The translations under genes were made by a program, and so were the position numbers. Shown here piece after piece: positions 10,580 through 23,647 of a stretch of DNA of 64,000 bases. Within the stretch, counting starts at the first letter, position 1; each line of letters begins with the position of its first letter. The stretch is from Erpobdella octoculata (Eukaryota > Annelida > Clitellata > Hirudinida > Erpobdellidae): positions 19,735,406-19,799,405 of the forward strand of contig OZ022240.1 of NCBI GenBank assembly GCA_963978895.1, written 5' to 3'. The notes beneath the pieces are model-generated. The model ran no database searches. It was not told where the DNA came from and was given only the letters and a program-made list of their open reading frames with translations.

Positions 10580-11170
10580 TATATATGTATGTATGTATGT
10601 CCTTTATGCATTGCTACACCATTCATCCGATCGTAATTAAATTTTCACACAACTTTGAGAGTCAAGGGGAATCAAATATAGAGAAAAAAATTTGAAATCC
10701 GTCTCAAAATGAGCGGAGTGGAGCGGGTGAACGAGCGGGGCTATATATATATATATATATACATAAATGAGCGGAAACGGGAAGCCAACTGAGAGCGAAA
10801 GATCGAGCGGGAAAGGGAACGCGACCGAGAAAGCGACCGGGAAAGGGAAAGCAACCGGTAGCGGAAAAGCGACCGAAAGAAGAAAAGTGACCGGGAGCGG
10901 GAAAGCAACCCGGAACGGGAAATCGACCGGGAGCGGGAAAACAACCGGAAACGGGAAAGCGTCTGGGAGCGGAAAAACAGCCTGGAGCAAAAAACCGACC
11001 GGGAACGGGTAAGCGACCGGGAGGAAAAACCGACCGAGAACGGGAAAGCAAGCAGGAACGGAAAAGCGACCGGGAGCGGGAAAACAAGCGGAGAAGGAAA
11101 CGGGAGCGAGAGAGACAAGCATTAGAAAAACCTTTAAAAACCCCGGGCAACGCCGGGTACCTCCGCTAGT
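10580..11170 (+). mobile_element. HelB Helitron with minisatellite, near full length
   Basis: Same order as the copy at 9107-9736: GTCCTTTATGCATTGCTACA near 10599, a short TA tract, a degenerate 18-bp minisatellite at 10790-11100, a hairpin and CTCCGCTAGT at 11170. It abuts the previous copy directly. Confidence 0.8.
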
Positions 11171-11180
11171 ATATATATCT

Positions 11181-12808
11181 ACTAGCAGTGCCCGTAGCGG
11201 CTTCGCTCGCATGAAATTAGAGAGTTTGAACCGTGCATCATTTTTTTAGGTCTCGGCTCGGCCCGTCGACGAATTAGCCCAGCCCGTTTTAAAAACCCAA
11301 ACTCCTGGCCCGGCACAGCCCGTCTGAATTAGGCCCGGCCCATTTTTACAGGCCTAGAAGTTATTATTATTATTATTAAATGTAAATTTATAATGCGCTT
11401 TTTTTAAAAAGTCACAAAAGCGCGTAAGTTCTATATACTTGATGAAAAACTTCGGCCCGTCCCACCTTGACCTCAGGTTTGGCCCGGCCAAACTGAAGAC
11501 CCTAAAATCACTAAAATATCTATATATTTGATGAAAAACCTCGGCCCGTCCCACTTTGATTTAAGGTTTGGCCTGGCCCGTGTGAAGACTCTAAAATAAC
11601 GGCTTGGCCCGGCCGATGATAAACTGGACTTAGCTACTTTTAACCGGCACAAAACTTCAAAATGCTAATTTTTACATTTGTAGCACTTTCAGTTTGTGAG
11701 TAGCAGTTATTTTGAAATCAAATAACCTTTATTTCCACCCCACATTTGAGGTCCTGGAAACCAAATTTTCAAAAAATGCTAAAACACGTATTTCATTATT
11801 TTTGGAGTAGAAACTAAATACTAATTTTTACTTCTGTAGCATTAACAGTTTTTGAGTAGCAGCTACTTTAAAAACCAAATAACCCAAAAAATGATGAAAC
11901 ACGTATATCTTTTTTTTTTTTGAGTAGATACTAAGTATTAATTTTTACATCTGTGGCAATTACAGTTGTTGAGTAGCAGTTACTTTAAAAACCAAATAAC
12001 CCTATTTTCCACCCCACATTTGAAGTCCTGGAAACCAAATTTTCAAAAAATTGTGAAACCCGTATATCATTATTTTTAGAGTAGAAACTAAATATTAATT
12101 TTTACTTTTGTAGCATTAACAGTTTCTGAGTAGAAGCTACTTTAAAAACCAAATAACCCAATTTTCCAACCCACATTTGAGGTCCGGGAAACCAAATTTG
12201 TAAAAAAATGGTGAAACACGTATATCTTTATTTTTAGAAAAGAAACTAAATAATAATTTTTACATCTGTGGTATTTACTGTTTTTGAGTAGCAGTTACTA
12301 TAAAAGACAATTAGCCCTATTTTCCACCCCACATTTGAAGTACTGGAAACCAAATTTTCAAAAAATGCTAAAACACGTATTTCATTATTTGTGGAGTAGA
12401 AACTAAATACTAATTTTTATTCCTGTAACATTAACAGTTTTTGAGTAGAAGCTACTTTAAAAACCAAATAACCCAATTTTCCAACCCACATTTGAGGTCC
12501 GGGAAACCGAATTTTCAAAAAATGGTGAAACACATATCTTTTTATTTTTAAAAAAAAATCTATATACCAAATTTCAAAGTTTTCTCATTTTTGGTTTTCG
12601 AGATATACATTGTTTTAGAAAAAAGTTTGTTTTCCAGTTTTTTCCCCTCAGGAGCAAAATTTTCAAAAATCCTTTTTTAGCGGATGTTTACGCTATAAAA
12701 GTAATATAAGTTCCAAATTTCACGTTCCTAGGATGAGGCGTTTGAGCTCGGCGTTGATTATCAGTCAGTCAGTCAGTCAGTCAGGACATGTTCTTTTATA
12801 TATATAGA
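11181..12808 (-). mobile_element. HelA Helitron, inverted copy
   Basis: Begins ACTAGCAGTGCCCGTAGCGG (complement of the HelA 3' end) and ends TTCTTTTATATATATAGA at 12808 (complement of the 5' TCTATATA end). The internal blocks match HelA copies 1 and 2. The GACTGACTGACTGACTG sub-terminal run is at 12763-12783. Confidence 0.8.
11363..11427 (-). mobile_element. Tiny LINE 3' tail insertion inside HelA
   Basis: The HelA copy at 12996-14545 lacks these ~70 bp, so they are an insertion. Read on the minus strand they are an AAGCGCATTATAAATTTACA tail ending in ATT triplets, typical of severely 5'-truncated CR1/L2 copies. An AAGTT word flanks both sides, a possible target duplication. Confidence 0.55.
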
Positions 12809-12995
12809 TGTATGAATGTATGTATGTATGTATGTATGTATGTATGTATGTATGTATGTATGTAGAATCGGATCTAGGGAGGGGGAACTGAGAGCGGGAA
12901 AGCGACAGGGAATGGATAACGACCGGGAGCAGTAGCGCAAGCGGAAAGGAAACGGGAGCGAAACGCATTAGGTAAACCTCTAAAAATATGTATAT
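12809..12995 (+). mobile_element. HelB Helitron fragment between two HelA copies
   Basis: An (ATGT)n tract (12812-12862) is followed by TAGAATCGGATCTAGGGAG and a short GC-rich minisatellite remnant up to GGTAAACCTCTAAAAATATG. Matches 10380-10572 of the HelB copy above. The terminal hairpin and CTAGT are missing. Confidence 0.6.
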
Positions 12996-14545
12996 ACTAG
13001 CAGTGCCCGTAGCGGCTTCGCTCGCATGAAATTAGAGAGTTTGAACCGTGCATCCATAGTAGAGATCATTTTTTTAGGTCTCGGCTCGGCCCGTCGACAA
13101 ATTAGCCCAGCCCGTTTTAAAAACCCAAACTCCTGGCCCGGCACAGCCCATCTGAATTAGGCCCGGCCCATTTTTACAGGCCTAGAAGTTCTATATACTT
13201 GATGAAAAACTTCGGCCCGTCCCACCTTGACCTCAGGTTTGGCCCGGCCAAACTGAAGACCCTAAAATCACTAAAATATCTATATACTTGGTGAAAAACC
13301 TCGGCCCGTCCCACTTTGATTTAAGGTTTGGCCTGGCCCGTGTGAAGACTCTAAAATAACGGCTTGGCCCGGCCGATGATAAACTGGACTTAGCTACTTT
13401 TAACCGACACAAAACTTCAAAATACTAATTTTTACATTTGTAGCACTTACAGTTTGTGAGTAGCAGTTATTTTGAAATCAAATAACCCTTATTTCCACCC
13501 CACATTTGAGGTCCTGGAAACCAATTTTTCAAAAAATGCTAAAACACGTATTTCATTATTTTTGGAGTAGAAACTAAATACTAATTTTTACTTCTGTAGC
13601 ATTAACAGTTTTTGAGTAGCAGCTACTTTAAAAACCAAATAACCCAAAAAATGATAAAACACGTATATTTTTTTTTTTTAGTAGATACTGAGTATTAATT
13701 TTTACATCTGTGGCAATTACAGTTGTTGAGTAGCAGTTACTTTAAAAACCAAATAACCCTATTTTCCACCCCACATTTGAAGTCCTGGAAACCAAATTTT
13801 CAAAAAATTGTGAAACCCGTATATCATTATTTTTAGAGTAGAAACTAAATACTAATTTTTACTTTTGTAGCAATAACAGTTTTTGAGTAGAAGCTACTTT
13901 AAAAACCAAATAACCCAATTTTCCAACCCACATTTGAGGTCCGGGAAACCAAATTTGTAAAAAATGGTGAAACACGTATATCTTTATTTTTAGAAAAGAA
14001 ACTAAATAATTTTTACATCTGTGGTATTTACTGTTTTTGAGTAGCAGTTACTATAAAAGACAATTACCCTATTTTCCACCCCACATTTGAAGTCCTGGAA
14101 ACCAAATTTTCAAAAAATGCTAAAACACGTATTTCATTATTTTTGGAGTAGAAACTAAATACTAATTTTTACTCCTGTAGCAGTAACAGTTTTTGAGTAG
14201 AAGCTACTTTAAAAACCAAATAACCCAATTTTCCAACCCACATTTGAGGTCCGGGAAACCGAATTTTCAAAAAATGGTGAAACACGTATCTTTCTATTTT
14301 TCAAAAAAAATCTATATACTAAATTTCAGAAAAAAATTTTTAGAAAATTATTTTAGAAAAAAGTTTGTTTTCCAGTTTTTTCCCCTCAGGAGCAAAATTT
14401 TCAAAAATCCTTTCTTAGCGGATGTTTACGCTATAAAAGTAATATAAGTTCCAAATTTCACGTTCCTAGGATGAGGCGTTTGAGCTCGGCGTTGATTATC
14501 AGTCAGTCATCTGTCAGTCAGGACATGTTCTTTTATATATATAGA
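12996..14545 (-). mobile_element. HelA Helitron, second inverted copy
   Basis: Bounded by ACTAGCAGTGCCCGTAGCGG at 12996 and TTCTTTTATATATATAGA at 14545. Very similar to the copy at 11181-12808 but without the LINE tail insertion. It has a different 5' section near 14320-14345. Confidence 0.8.
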
Positions 14546-16520
<1,975 letters not shown>

Positions 16521-16529
16521 CAGTATACC

Positions 16530-17450
16530 GGCACTAAATTTTCAGATATGCCAGCTCTATTAAAAAATACTCGTCATTTTGAAGAGACTGTGAAACACAT
16601 GCACCCTCAACGGACACTCCCGAAAACCCGTCATCCACCTCTTCACCACGTTTTATCCGGTGCGTTCGGACGGAATCATGGCAACTGGATAAATAACCAT
16701 CGTCATACACAACATCTGTTCGATCAACCAGACTATCACCAGGCAATCCCTACAAGCACCATGTATCTTGAGTTTTTAATCCCTGCAACAAGTCATCTGT
16801 AGATGAGGCGCCTTTTATATCACCATCACTGTTACATATTTCAAAGGCTTGGGAGGAAAAAACATAAATTTAACAGATATTGGCTGTCTTCTCAAACTGC
16901 AATTGAAGTGGCAAACTTGTAGAAGAGTGAATTTCTTTGCATTTATAACTGAGCAACATGCTATCTGTTATGGAGTTGCCTTTTAAATCACTATCATGGT
17001 TATTTTCAACAGATGCATGTGAGGGAGAGAAACAGTTATCAACATCAATATTAACGTCATCAGCAGTCACGACCTTGAACAAACAACTTTCTTTTGCATT
17101 TGTGTCATTTACGTGTCCAGATGTTTTCAACAGAGACAGCATTTTCAATCTGATGTTCCATAGTGAGTTGAATATCTGCAGACTACAGGCGTGGTTGTGC
17201 AACCCCTGATTTGACTGGATCAGAACAAATCAAAGTATTAATACCATTGGTTGATTCTATTTGACTTAACATCACCAACATCAGATATATTGAACAAAGA
17301 CAATATGCCATCTATAAAATCTTTTTGCATATTAATTCTGGGTTTTTCCTGAGAAATATACAAAGCTTCAGACAATTTGAGACAAATCGAACAATGCTCT
17401 TTACGCAAAATCTCATTGTTGTTGTCCAATATCTTTCTGTCAAGACGGAT
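16530..17450 (-). other. Coding-like but unassigned segment between two TA tracts
   Basis: Minus-strand frames at 17429-17238, 17202-16870, ~16855-16750 and 16746-16534 have ordinary amino-acid composition, unlike the surrounding low-complexity frames. One acidic motif recurs loosely: DSDLKGNSITDSMLL near 16960 and NSDGDIKGASSTDDLL near 16810. Stops and frame changes separate the parts, so this looks like a decayed or intron-split fragment. I do not recognise the family. It could be host sequence carried by a Helitron, since elements flank it on both sides, but no element boundary proves that. Confidence 0.35.
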
Positions 17451-17457
17451 CTGATGT

Positions 17458-17460
<3 letters not shown>

Positions 17461-17521
<61 letters not shown>
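17461..17521. repeat. (TA)n microsatellite
   Basis: About 60 bp of pure TA repeats next to a HelB 3' end. Confidence 0.95.
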
Positions 17522-17523
<2 letters not shown>

Positions 17524-17665
17524 TAGCGGGGTTACCCGGCGTTGCTCGGGGTTTTCAGAGGTTTTTTATGATTTTTCTCTCTTGCTCCCGTTTCCTTCCC
17601 CGCTTGCTCTCCCGTTTTCGTTCCCGCTCATTTTTTCTTTTCCTCTCTTTCATAACTTATTTTAG
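17522..17665 (-). mobile_element. HelB Helitron 3' end, inverted
   Basis: Starts ACTAGCGGGGTTACCCGGCG, the complement of the HelB 3' end, and continues with TTGCTCCCGTTTCCTTCCCC. The minisatellite is nearly absent. How far the element extends to the right is unclear; CATAACTTATTTTAGCCCAT near 17650 is shared with the HelB copy at 2995. Confidence 0.65.
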
Positions 17666-18060
17666 CCCATAAAACGATGTGCATCCAGTTGTTATATCAA
17701 GACATCCTTGATTTGCTAAAAGTTGCTTGAAGCCTTCAAACGTTGTTACGTAAACAAAATTTGAATTTTATTACGCAATAACCTTCGATGGTCGTACATA
17801 GGAACTTTTGGCCTGGAAAGTTAAGAAGGGGAAAAAGTTAAGAAGCTTTGGACTCCTTCTTCGATCCCCCGGCTCAGAGGGCCAAAAAACCTTCCGGGCC
17901 AAAACTGCCTATACATGATCATTGCATACATTTTCGAAGCACTGTTTACAATTGAGTAACAGGCATTACTTGCTAATGGACTTCTTAATATTAAGAAGTC
18001 CATGACTTGCTTCCCAGTCTTGCATAATGTGACCGATTGCGCGTTATTACAAATTATTAA
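17666..18060. other. Spacer with a perfect 28-bp palindrome
   Basis: No gene recognised. Positions 17976-18003 are a perfect palindrome with half-site ATGGACTTCTTAAT. A closely related imperfect palindrome lies at 47039-47079. Confidence 0.6.
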
Positions 18061-18061
18061 G

Positions 18062-18466
<405 letters not shown>

Positions 18467-18929
18467 TATGTGTGTAAGTCCTTTATGCATTGCTTCACCA
18501 TTCCTCTGATCGTAATGCAATTTTCACACAAGCTTGAGAGGCAATCGGAGAAGGTTTTTGTGAACGAAAACGGGAACTGCAGAATGAGCGGTAACAAAAA
18601 GCAAGCGGAAACGGAAAAGCAAACGAAAGCGAAAGAACGACTGGGAAAGGAAATGCGACCGGGAACGGAGGGCAAGCGGGAGTGGGAAAGCGACCGGGAG
18701 CGGGAAAGTGACCAAGAGCGGGAATGCGACCGGGAGCAAGAAAGCGCCGGGAGAGGGAAAGCGACCGGAAGCGGGAAAGAGATCGGGTAAGTTACCGGGA
18801 GCAGGAAAGAGACAGAGAGCGGGAAAGCGTCAGGGAGCGGGAAAGCGTCCGGGAGCGGGAAAGCGGCAGGAAGCGGAAAAGCGAACAAAAGCGGGAAAGC
18901 GACCGAAAGGGGAAAAGGACCGGGAGCGG

Positions 18930-19766
18930 TGTCACGGTTGTCTCTATCGTTGATTGTAATTTTGAGCTGAATAACTTTATTGCGCGGACTAGGCGAAGAG
19001 CGCGATGAAAAACGCCGACTAGAGAGGTAGCGTCGGTTCGCTTATTAATCAAACTCGCTCGTTTTTGGTGTGCTTTTAGTTCTAGCGTCTTTCCTATTAA
19101 GTTTTCGATAATTTTTAGTACGTTGTATAGATATTGTGTAGTCCTTTATTTGTACCTAATTTTATCGATTTCGGATGAGTATTAAATAAGTTGTAGCGTG
19201 AAATGTAACATATTTTAAGCACACTTTTTTGTAAATTTGTTGAGTGCTGACGTAAGCGCTTTTGTTCTGCGTTGTGATTGGCTCTTTAAGTAATTATCAT
19301 AATTCCTTTTGACTAAGTGTCGTTTCTAGCCATTTGTATCGTTGCTAATGTAAAACCTTTTAGTATATCAAATTATAAAACGAATTATCTGTTTGGAAAA
19401 GGAGTTTAGTTTAATAATATTACTTCTTCGCGGTGATTTTGTTGTATATTGCCTTTGTAAACTTTTGTGTGTCAAACGGTCACGTGGGGCTAGTCAAACG
19501 GTCACGTGGGGTTAGTCAAATGGTCACGTGGAATTAAAGTTGCATTAGGATTGGTGGTTTTTGTATATTAAAATTGACACGTGTGCTAGGCTATATAAGG
19601 AAATTTTGCGATTGGAATTTTAGTTCTCTTCTTCGTGCGATTTTGGGAGGTAAAGCTCTGTCCGATTAGTGTCGTTTGTGTTATATTAATAAACTGTTGA
19701 ACCTTGTTAGTCTCGAATCAGTTGTTTCGTCGTCAGGCATCAATACCCGAGCAGAATCCCGTCACA
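18930..19766 (+). repeat. 5' LTR (837 bp)
   Basis: Bounded by TGTCACGG at 18930 and CCCGTCACA at 19766. U3 signals include TGACGTAAGC (CRE-like, near 19248), GATTGGCTC (inverted CCAAT, near 19277) and a 22-bp tandem triplication with CACGTG. A TATA box is at 19592 and a polyadenylation signal AATAAA at 19688-19693, 70 bp before the LTR end. This gives a normal U3-R-U5 layout. Confidence 0.9.
19471..19599 (+). promoter_or_regulatory. LTR enhancer and core promoter: E-box triplet plus TATA box
   Basis: Three copies of GTCAAACGGTCACGTGGGG place CACGTG at 19481, 19503 and 19525, exactly 22 bp (about two helical turns) apart. A fourth CACGTG is at 19578 and CTATATAAGG at 19591. CACGTG with a 5' T (TCACGTG) is the preferred site of USF/MITF/TFE-type bHLH-zip factors. 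The same triplication is at 24595-24655 in the 3' LTR. Confidence 0.65.
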
Positions 19767-19768
19767 TT

Positions 19769-19786
19769 TGGTGTCAGAAGTGGGAT
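19769..19786 (+). promoter_or_regulatory. Primer-binding site, tRNA-Leu type
   Basis: TGGTGTCAGAAGTGGGAT begins two bases after the 5' LTR. It is complementary to the 3' end expected of an animal tRNA-Leu (…CCCACTTCTGACACCA), the primer for minus-strand DNA synthesis. The tRNA assignment is from memory. Confidence 0.75.
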
Positions 19787-20024
19787 CGGGTCATCGTTTT
19801 TGTTCAAAACTGTTGCGAATCGTGTTGATTTTAGTGAACGATATTCACCGAACCGAATATTTTAGTGAACAATTTTCGACGAACCGAATATTATAGTGAA
19901 CGATATTGAACGAACCGATTATTTTATCGAGCGAACCGAACATTTTATTCGACGAACTGAATATTAAGAACGAATCGAACATTTCGAAGAAACGTTGAAG
20001 TTAGACACGACTAGTTACGTTAAC

Positions 20025-21245
20025 ATGGACAAATTTGATGCAGAGAAACAAGCTGAGATAAAAAGAATTCCGACTGAACGTTTGATTATCAAACTCAAGG
20101 CAACAGGAAAATCTGAAGAAGAAGTAGAAAACCTGACAAGACCACAGATATTAAATTTATGGGCCGAAATGTTATCGAAAGGAAAAATTGAAGCAGAATC
20201 GCGTAGTGTCACTCCAACCGAAGAATTTATGACAGAAGCATCAAAGTTTGAACAATGGAGGATTTCACAAGAACTGAAGATAAGAGAACAAGAATTACTT
20301 CGTTTGCAAAAGAAAGACGAAGAAGAACTAAGACTCAAGGAAGAAGAACTCGAAAGACTACGAAAGAAAGACGAAGAAGAACTCGAAAGACTATGAAAAA
20401 AAAACGAAGTAGAACTTGAAAGACTACGAAAGAAAGATGAAGAAGAACTCGAAAGACAACGAAGGAAAGATGATGAAGAGTTAAAATTTAAAAAACAAGA
20501 ACTGAGAATTAGAGAATTAGAACTATCAAGATGGCAACAGAAGACTGAAGAAGATAGACATTTCCGCGAAAAAGAGTTAGAATTACAAGAAGAGAATGTA
20601 CTGCTTCGACAAAAGAGAGATGAAACTAGAGCTGCTAAAAAGGACTCGTTAGTATTCAAAATTAAGATGTATGGTGATGCAATGAAAAATGTAATGAGGA
20701 AATTGCCTGATGATCCGAGTGAGATTCCGAGTTTCTTCGAACATTTAGAAAATTGTTTTGTTATATATGAAGTTGATACAGTTATAAAAGTAAAACTTCT
20801 CCAAATGTGTCTTAATGAAAAGGCAAAGTCTTTGATTTCGAGATTGTCATATGAAGATTTGGATGATTATGAAACCGTAAAACAATTTTTGTTAGATGAA
20901 TTTAGAATAAGTCCGATAAAGCTGCGTGAACATTTCTACACTATAAAGAAACAAGCTAATGAAACTTATCAACTATTTGCTTCAAAGCTAAGAAATTCGT
21001 TCATGTATTATCTCCAAAGCCGGAACATAAAGAATGAATTCGACAAACTGGTAAACTTATTGATTGCTGATCGTATGAAGGAATTATTACCACGTGGGTG
21101 TTTGAACTACATTCTATCTCAAGAACAGGAAGGATGGTTGAGTTTTGATTAGCTTTCCAAATCAGCTGACAACTTTACGGCCTCTCACGAAAGAGATGAA
21201 TTTACAAGAAAAGAACCCAAACCAGGAACAGAGTACAGTTACCCA
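20025..21245 (+). pseudogene. gag polyprotein with nonsense mutations
   Basis: The first ATG after the primer site (20025) opens a frame that stays in phase to about 21245 but is broken by TGA at 20394 and TAG at 21150. The N-terminal half is a long charged coiled coil made of repeats of KKDEEELERL. The TGA arose in one repeat (CTATGA where neighbours have CTACGA). The C-terminal half (KLPDDPSEIPSFFEHLENCF to LPRGCLNYIL) looks like the capsid domain of Ty3/Gypsy elements. After the TAG the same frame still reads gag-like (LSKSADNFTASHERDEF), then a frameshift leads into the zinc knuckle. Capsid assembly would not be possible without readthrough. Confidence 0.8.
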
Positions 21246-22132
21246 TGAAACGATAAGACCGGCTCGACAAATGATGGAGAGAGCAATCGATCACAGGCCA
21301 AATCGTCAAACATTGGACAAGGCAAAAGATGAAGCAATGAAAAGGGGTCTTTGCTTTACCTGCCGAGGTCGAAGACATTTGGCAAAGAACTGTCCAAACA
21401 GAAATGCTGCCAAGATATCATCATGTTCAGTTATTAGTCAAGCAAATAGAAACGTAATCGAACCATCGAATGATAATCAAGAAAATTGCTTCAAGGCGAA
21501 CGAAATTTTCAAAAGATCTTTCGTCCAAGTGAAAATAGAGGGTCTGGAACCGCAATCAGCACTTATTGATGGAGGAGCTGAAATCTGCTGCATCCACACC
21601 AATCTCGTCGAACCATTAGATGTGCCGGTACAAAAACAAATTGCTATATCAGGGTTCAAGGGTGAATCAACAGTGGTAGACGTGGTATGTTTGAAAATAA
21701 AGCCGGGTGATGAAGACGAAAACCGTTTAGTAAACATTAGTCCTATGGTCAAGGTATGGTTTGCTGTGGTGCCGGACTTGAATGAAATGGTTATCTTAAC
21801 ACCTTCGGTAGTGGAACTTCTTGACAGTATGAAGACCTACAATGTTCTCTCAAGCGAATCAACAGTAATTTCAAATAAAGTTGAAAACGAAGACCAGAGT
21901 AACAGTGAGCAGGAATTCTGTGAAGTATCAGCAATAGTGGATGTGAACAAGGAGTCTACCGACATCAAGACCGCGCTGGTTGAAAAGGTTAATAGGACGG
22001 CCGACGTGAGTGAACTGATAGCTGAACAAAGGAATTGCCCATCTCTTCTAAAATACTGGGAGCTAGCAGAATGGAACAAAAAGGGTTTTTACATTGAAGA
22101 TGGCCTATTTCACCACAAGAAAAGCTTATATG
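21246..22132 (+). pseudogene. Zinc knuckle, retropepsin-like protease and start of integrase
   Basis: Part of a frame open from 21145 to 22917. CFTCRGRRHLAKNC (Cx2Cx4Hx4C) is the nucleocapsid knuckle. The protease domain follows, with active-site segment ALIDGGAEICCIH: the Asp is present but the usual Ser/Thr after it is Gly, which should impair catalysis. Next, ELIAEQRNCPSLLKYWELAE and KGFYIEDGLFHHKKSLYG resemble the stretch before the HHCC zinc-binding domain of Gypsy integrases. At about 22133 the reading switches in frame to spectrin. Confidence 0.8.
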
Positions 22133-23647
22133 GAGCTCATGAAATCCAAAACTTTAATAGGGATTCCGAGGAAACAATCGCATGGATGATCGAGAAAGAC
22201 ACATTGTCAGCTGATCATTACGGTAGAGACCTTCCCTCAGTCCAAGCGCTTCAACGCAAGCATGAAACTCTAGAAAGGGATCTCGGAGCTGTTGAAGAAA
22301 AAGTAAAAACATTACAAGAAGAAGCGGCCAGACTTACAGAAGTTCACACAAATCAGAGTGAAGACATCACTGGGAAGCAATCAGACATGTTTAACAACTG
22401 GCAGCGATTAATTGAGAAGGCCTCCAACAGACAAAACTATTTGATTTCGTCAAATTACCTTCACCGATTCCTGTCTGATTACAGATACTTGATTAGTTGG
22501 ATTTCCGATACCAAGGCTATCATTTCTGCTGATGAGCTTGCGAAGGATGTGGCTGGTGCTGAAGCTTTGTTGGAAAAACATCAGGAACACAAGGGGGAGA
22601 TTGATGCTAGAGAAGATAACTTCAGAAGCACGGCTGAAGCTGGTCAGAAGCTGTTAGATTCAAATCATCCAGCAGTGCAAGAAGTTAAGGAGAAGCTTGT
22701 GACTCTTGCCAATGAAAAGACTAGTCTGCTGGAGTTGTGGGAAGTGAAAAGAATTTTGTATGAGCAATGCATGGATCTTCAGCTATTTTACAGAGATACG
22801 GGACAAGCCGACGCATGGATGACCAAGCAAGAGGCGTTCCTGGCTAACGATGACTGGGGAGACTCATTGGATTCGGTTGAGGCACTGATCAAGAAGCATG
22901 ATGATTTTGAAAAGTGACTTGCTGCCCAGGAGGAGAAGATAAAAGCTCTCGATGATTTCGCTGGAAAACCGGTTGAAAGTGGACGAAACTAAAATCTGGA
23001 TCAATGAAAAACTGAAAGCTGCATCGGATGAAGAATATATTGACCCTACTAACTTGCAAGGAGAGTTGCAGAAACATGAAAACTTTGCATCATAATTGCA
23101 AGCCATCCAAGCTCAAATTGAATCAATAACCAAATCTGGAGAGGAACTCATCGCAGAAGATCATTATAATAAGGAACATATCAGAGAACGTCTCGGTGAT
23201 ATTATTGGATTGTGGCAGAGACTTGTTGATCAGAGTGATAGAAAAGGATCAAAATTGAAAGAAGCAAATGACCAACAGCAGTTCAATAGAAATGTTGAAG
23301 ATGTAGAAGTTTGGTTAGGTCAGATCGAAGGACAGCTGACATCTGAAGATTATGGAAAGGACCTCACAAGTGTTCAGAACTTGCAGAAGAAGCATGCCCT
23401 CTTGGAGGCCGATGTTGCAGCAAGACAGGACAGAATCGATGGAATAAAACAAGCAGCTGAGCAATTCGTCGAGACTGGACACTTTGATGCCGACAATATC
23501 AAGGCCAAACAGTTGCAACTTGCAGAGAGTTATGCTGCTCTTCAGGAGCCCATGCAGTTGAAACAATTGAAGTTAAAAGACGCACTCAAGTTGCAGCAGT
23601 TTTTCAGATATAGCGAAGACGAAGAAGACTGGATGAGAGAAAAAGGA
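22133..23647 (+). pseudogene. Intronless alpha-spectrin segment captured by the retroelement
   Basis: Begins AHEIQNFNRDSEETIAWM and carries six helix-A tryptophan segments at spectrin spacing: ETIAWMIEK, YLISWISDT, QADAWMTKQ, TKIWINEKL, VEVWLGQIE and EEDWMREK. That is about five repeats from the N-terminal half of the alpha chain, before the SH3 domain; SLDSVEALIKKHDDFEK and GKDLTSVQNLQKKHALLEAD are diagnostic. Alpha-spectrin is a submembrane cytoskeletal rod. No intron is present over 1.5 kb. Defects are TGA at 22915, an internal deletion with frame change near 22970 costing roughly 60-70 codons, and TAA near 23092. No poly(A) tail and no target duplication flank it, so it was not pasted in by a LINE. 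Confidence 0.88.

Noticed and set aside
9259..11212. Long frames in HelB copies, including a 191-codon minus-strand frame
   Set aside because: Same minisatellite artefact; low complexity and no conserved domain.
20015..20659. 214-codon Ser-rich frame on the minus strand
   Set aside because: Shadow of the Glu/Lys-rich gag coiled coil (GAA/AAG read as TTC/CTT with TCT/TCG).
22133..23647. Alpha-spectrin as a resident host gene
   Set aside because: No introns, internal stops, and it sits between element pol parts within one pair of LTRs.
22133..23647. Alpha-spectrin as a LINE-made processed pseudogene inserted later
   Set aside because: No poly(A) and no target duplication at the junctions; the element's RT region is missing exactly where spectrin sits.
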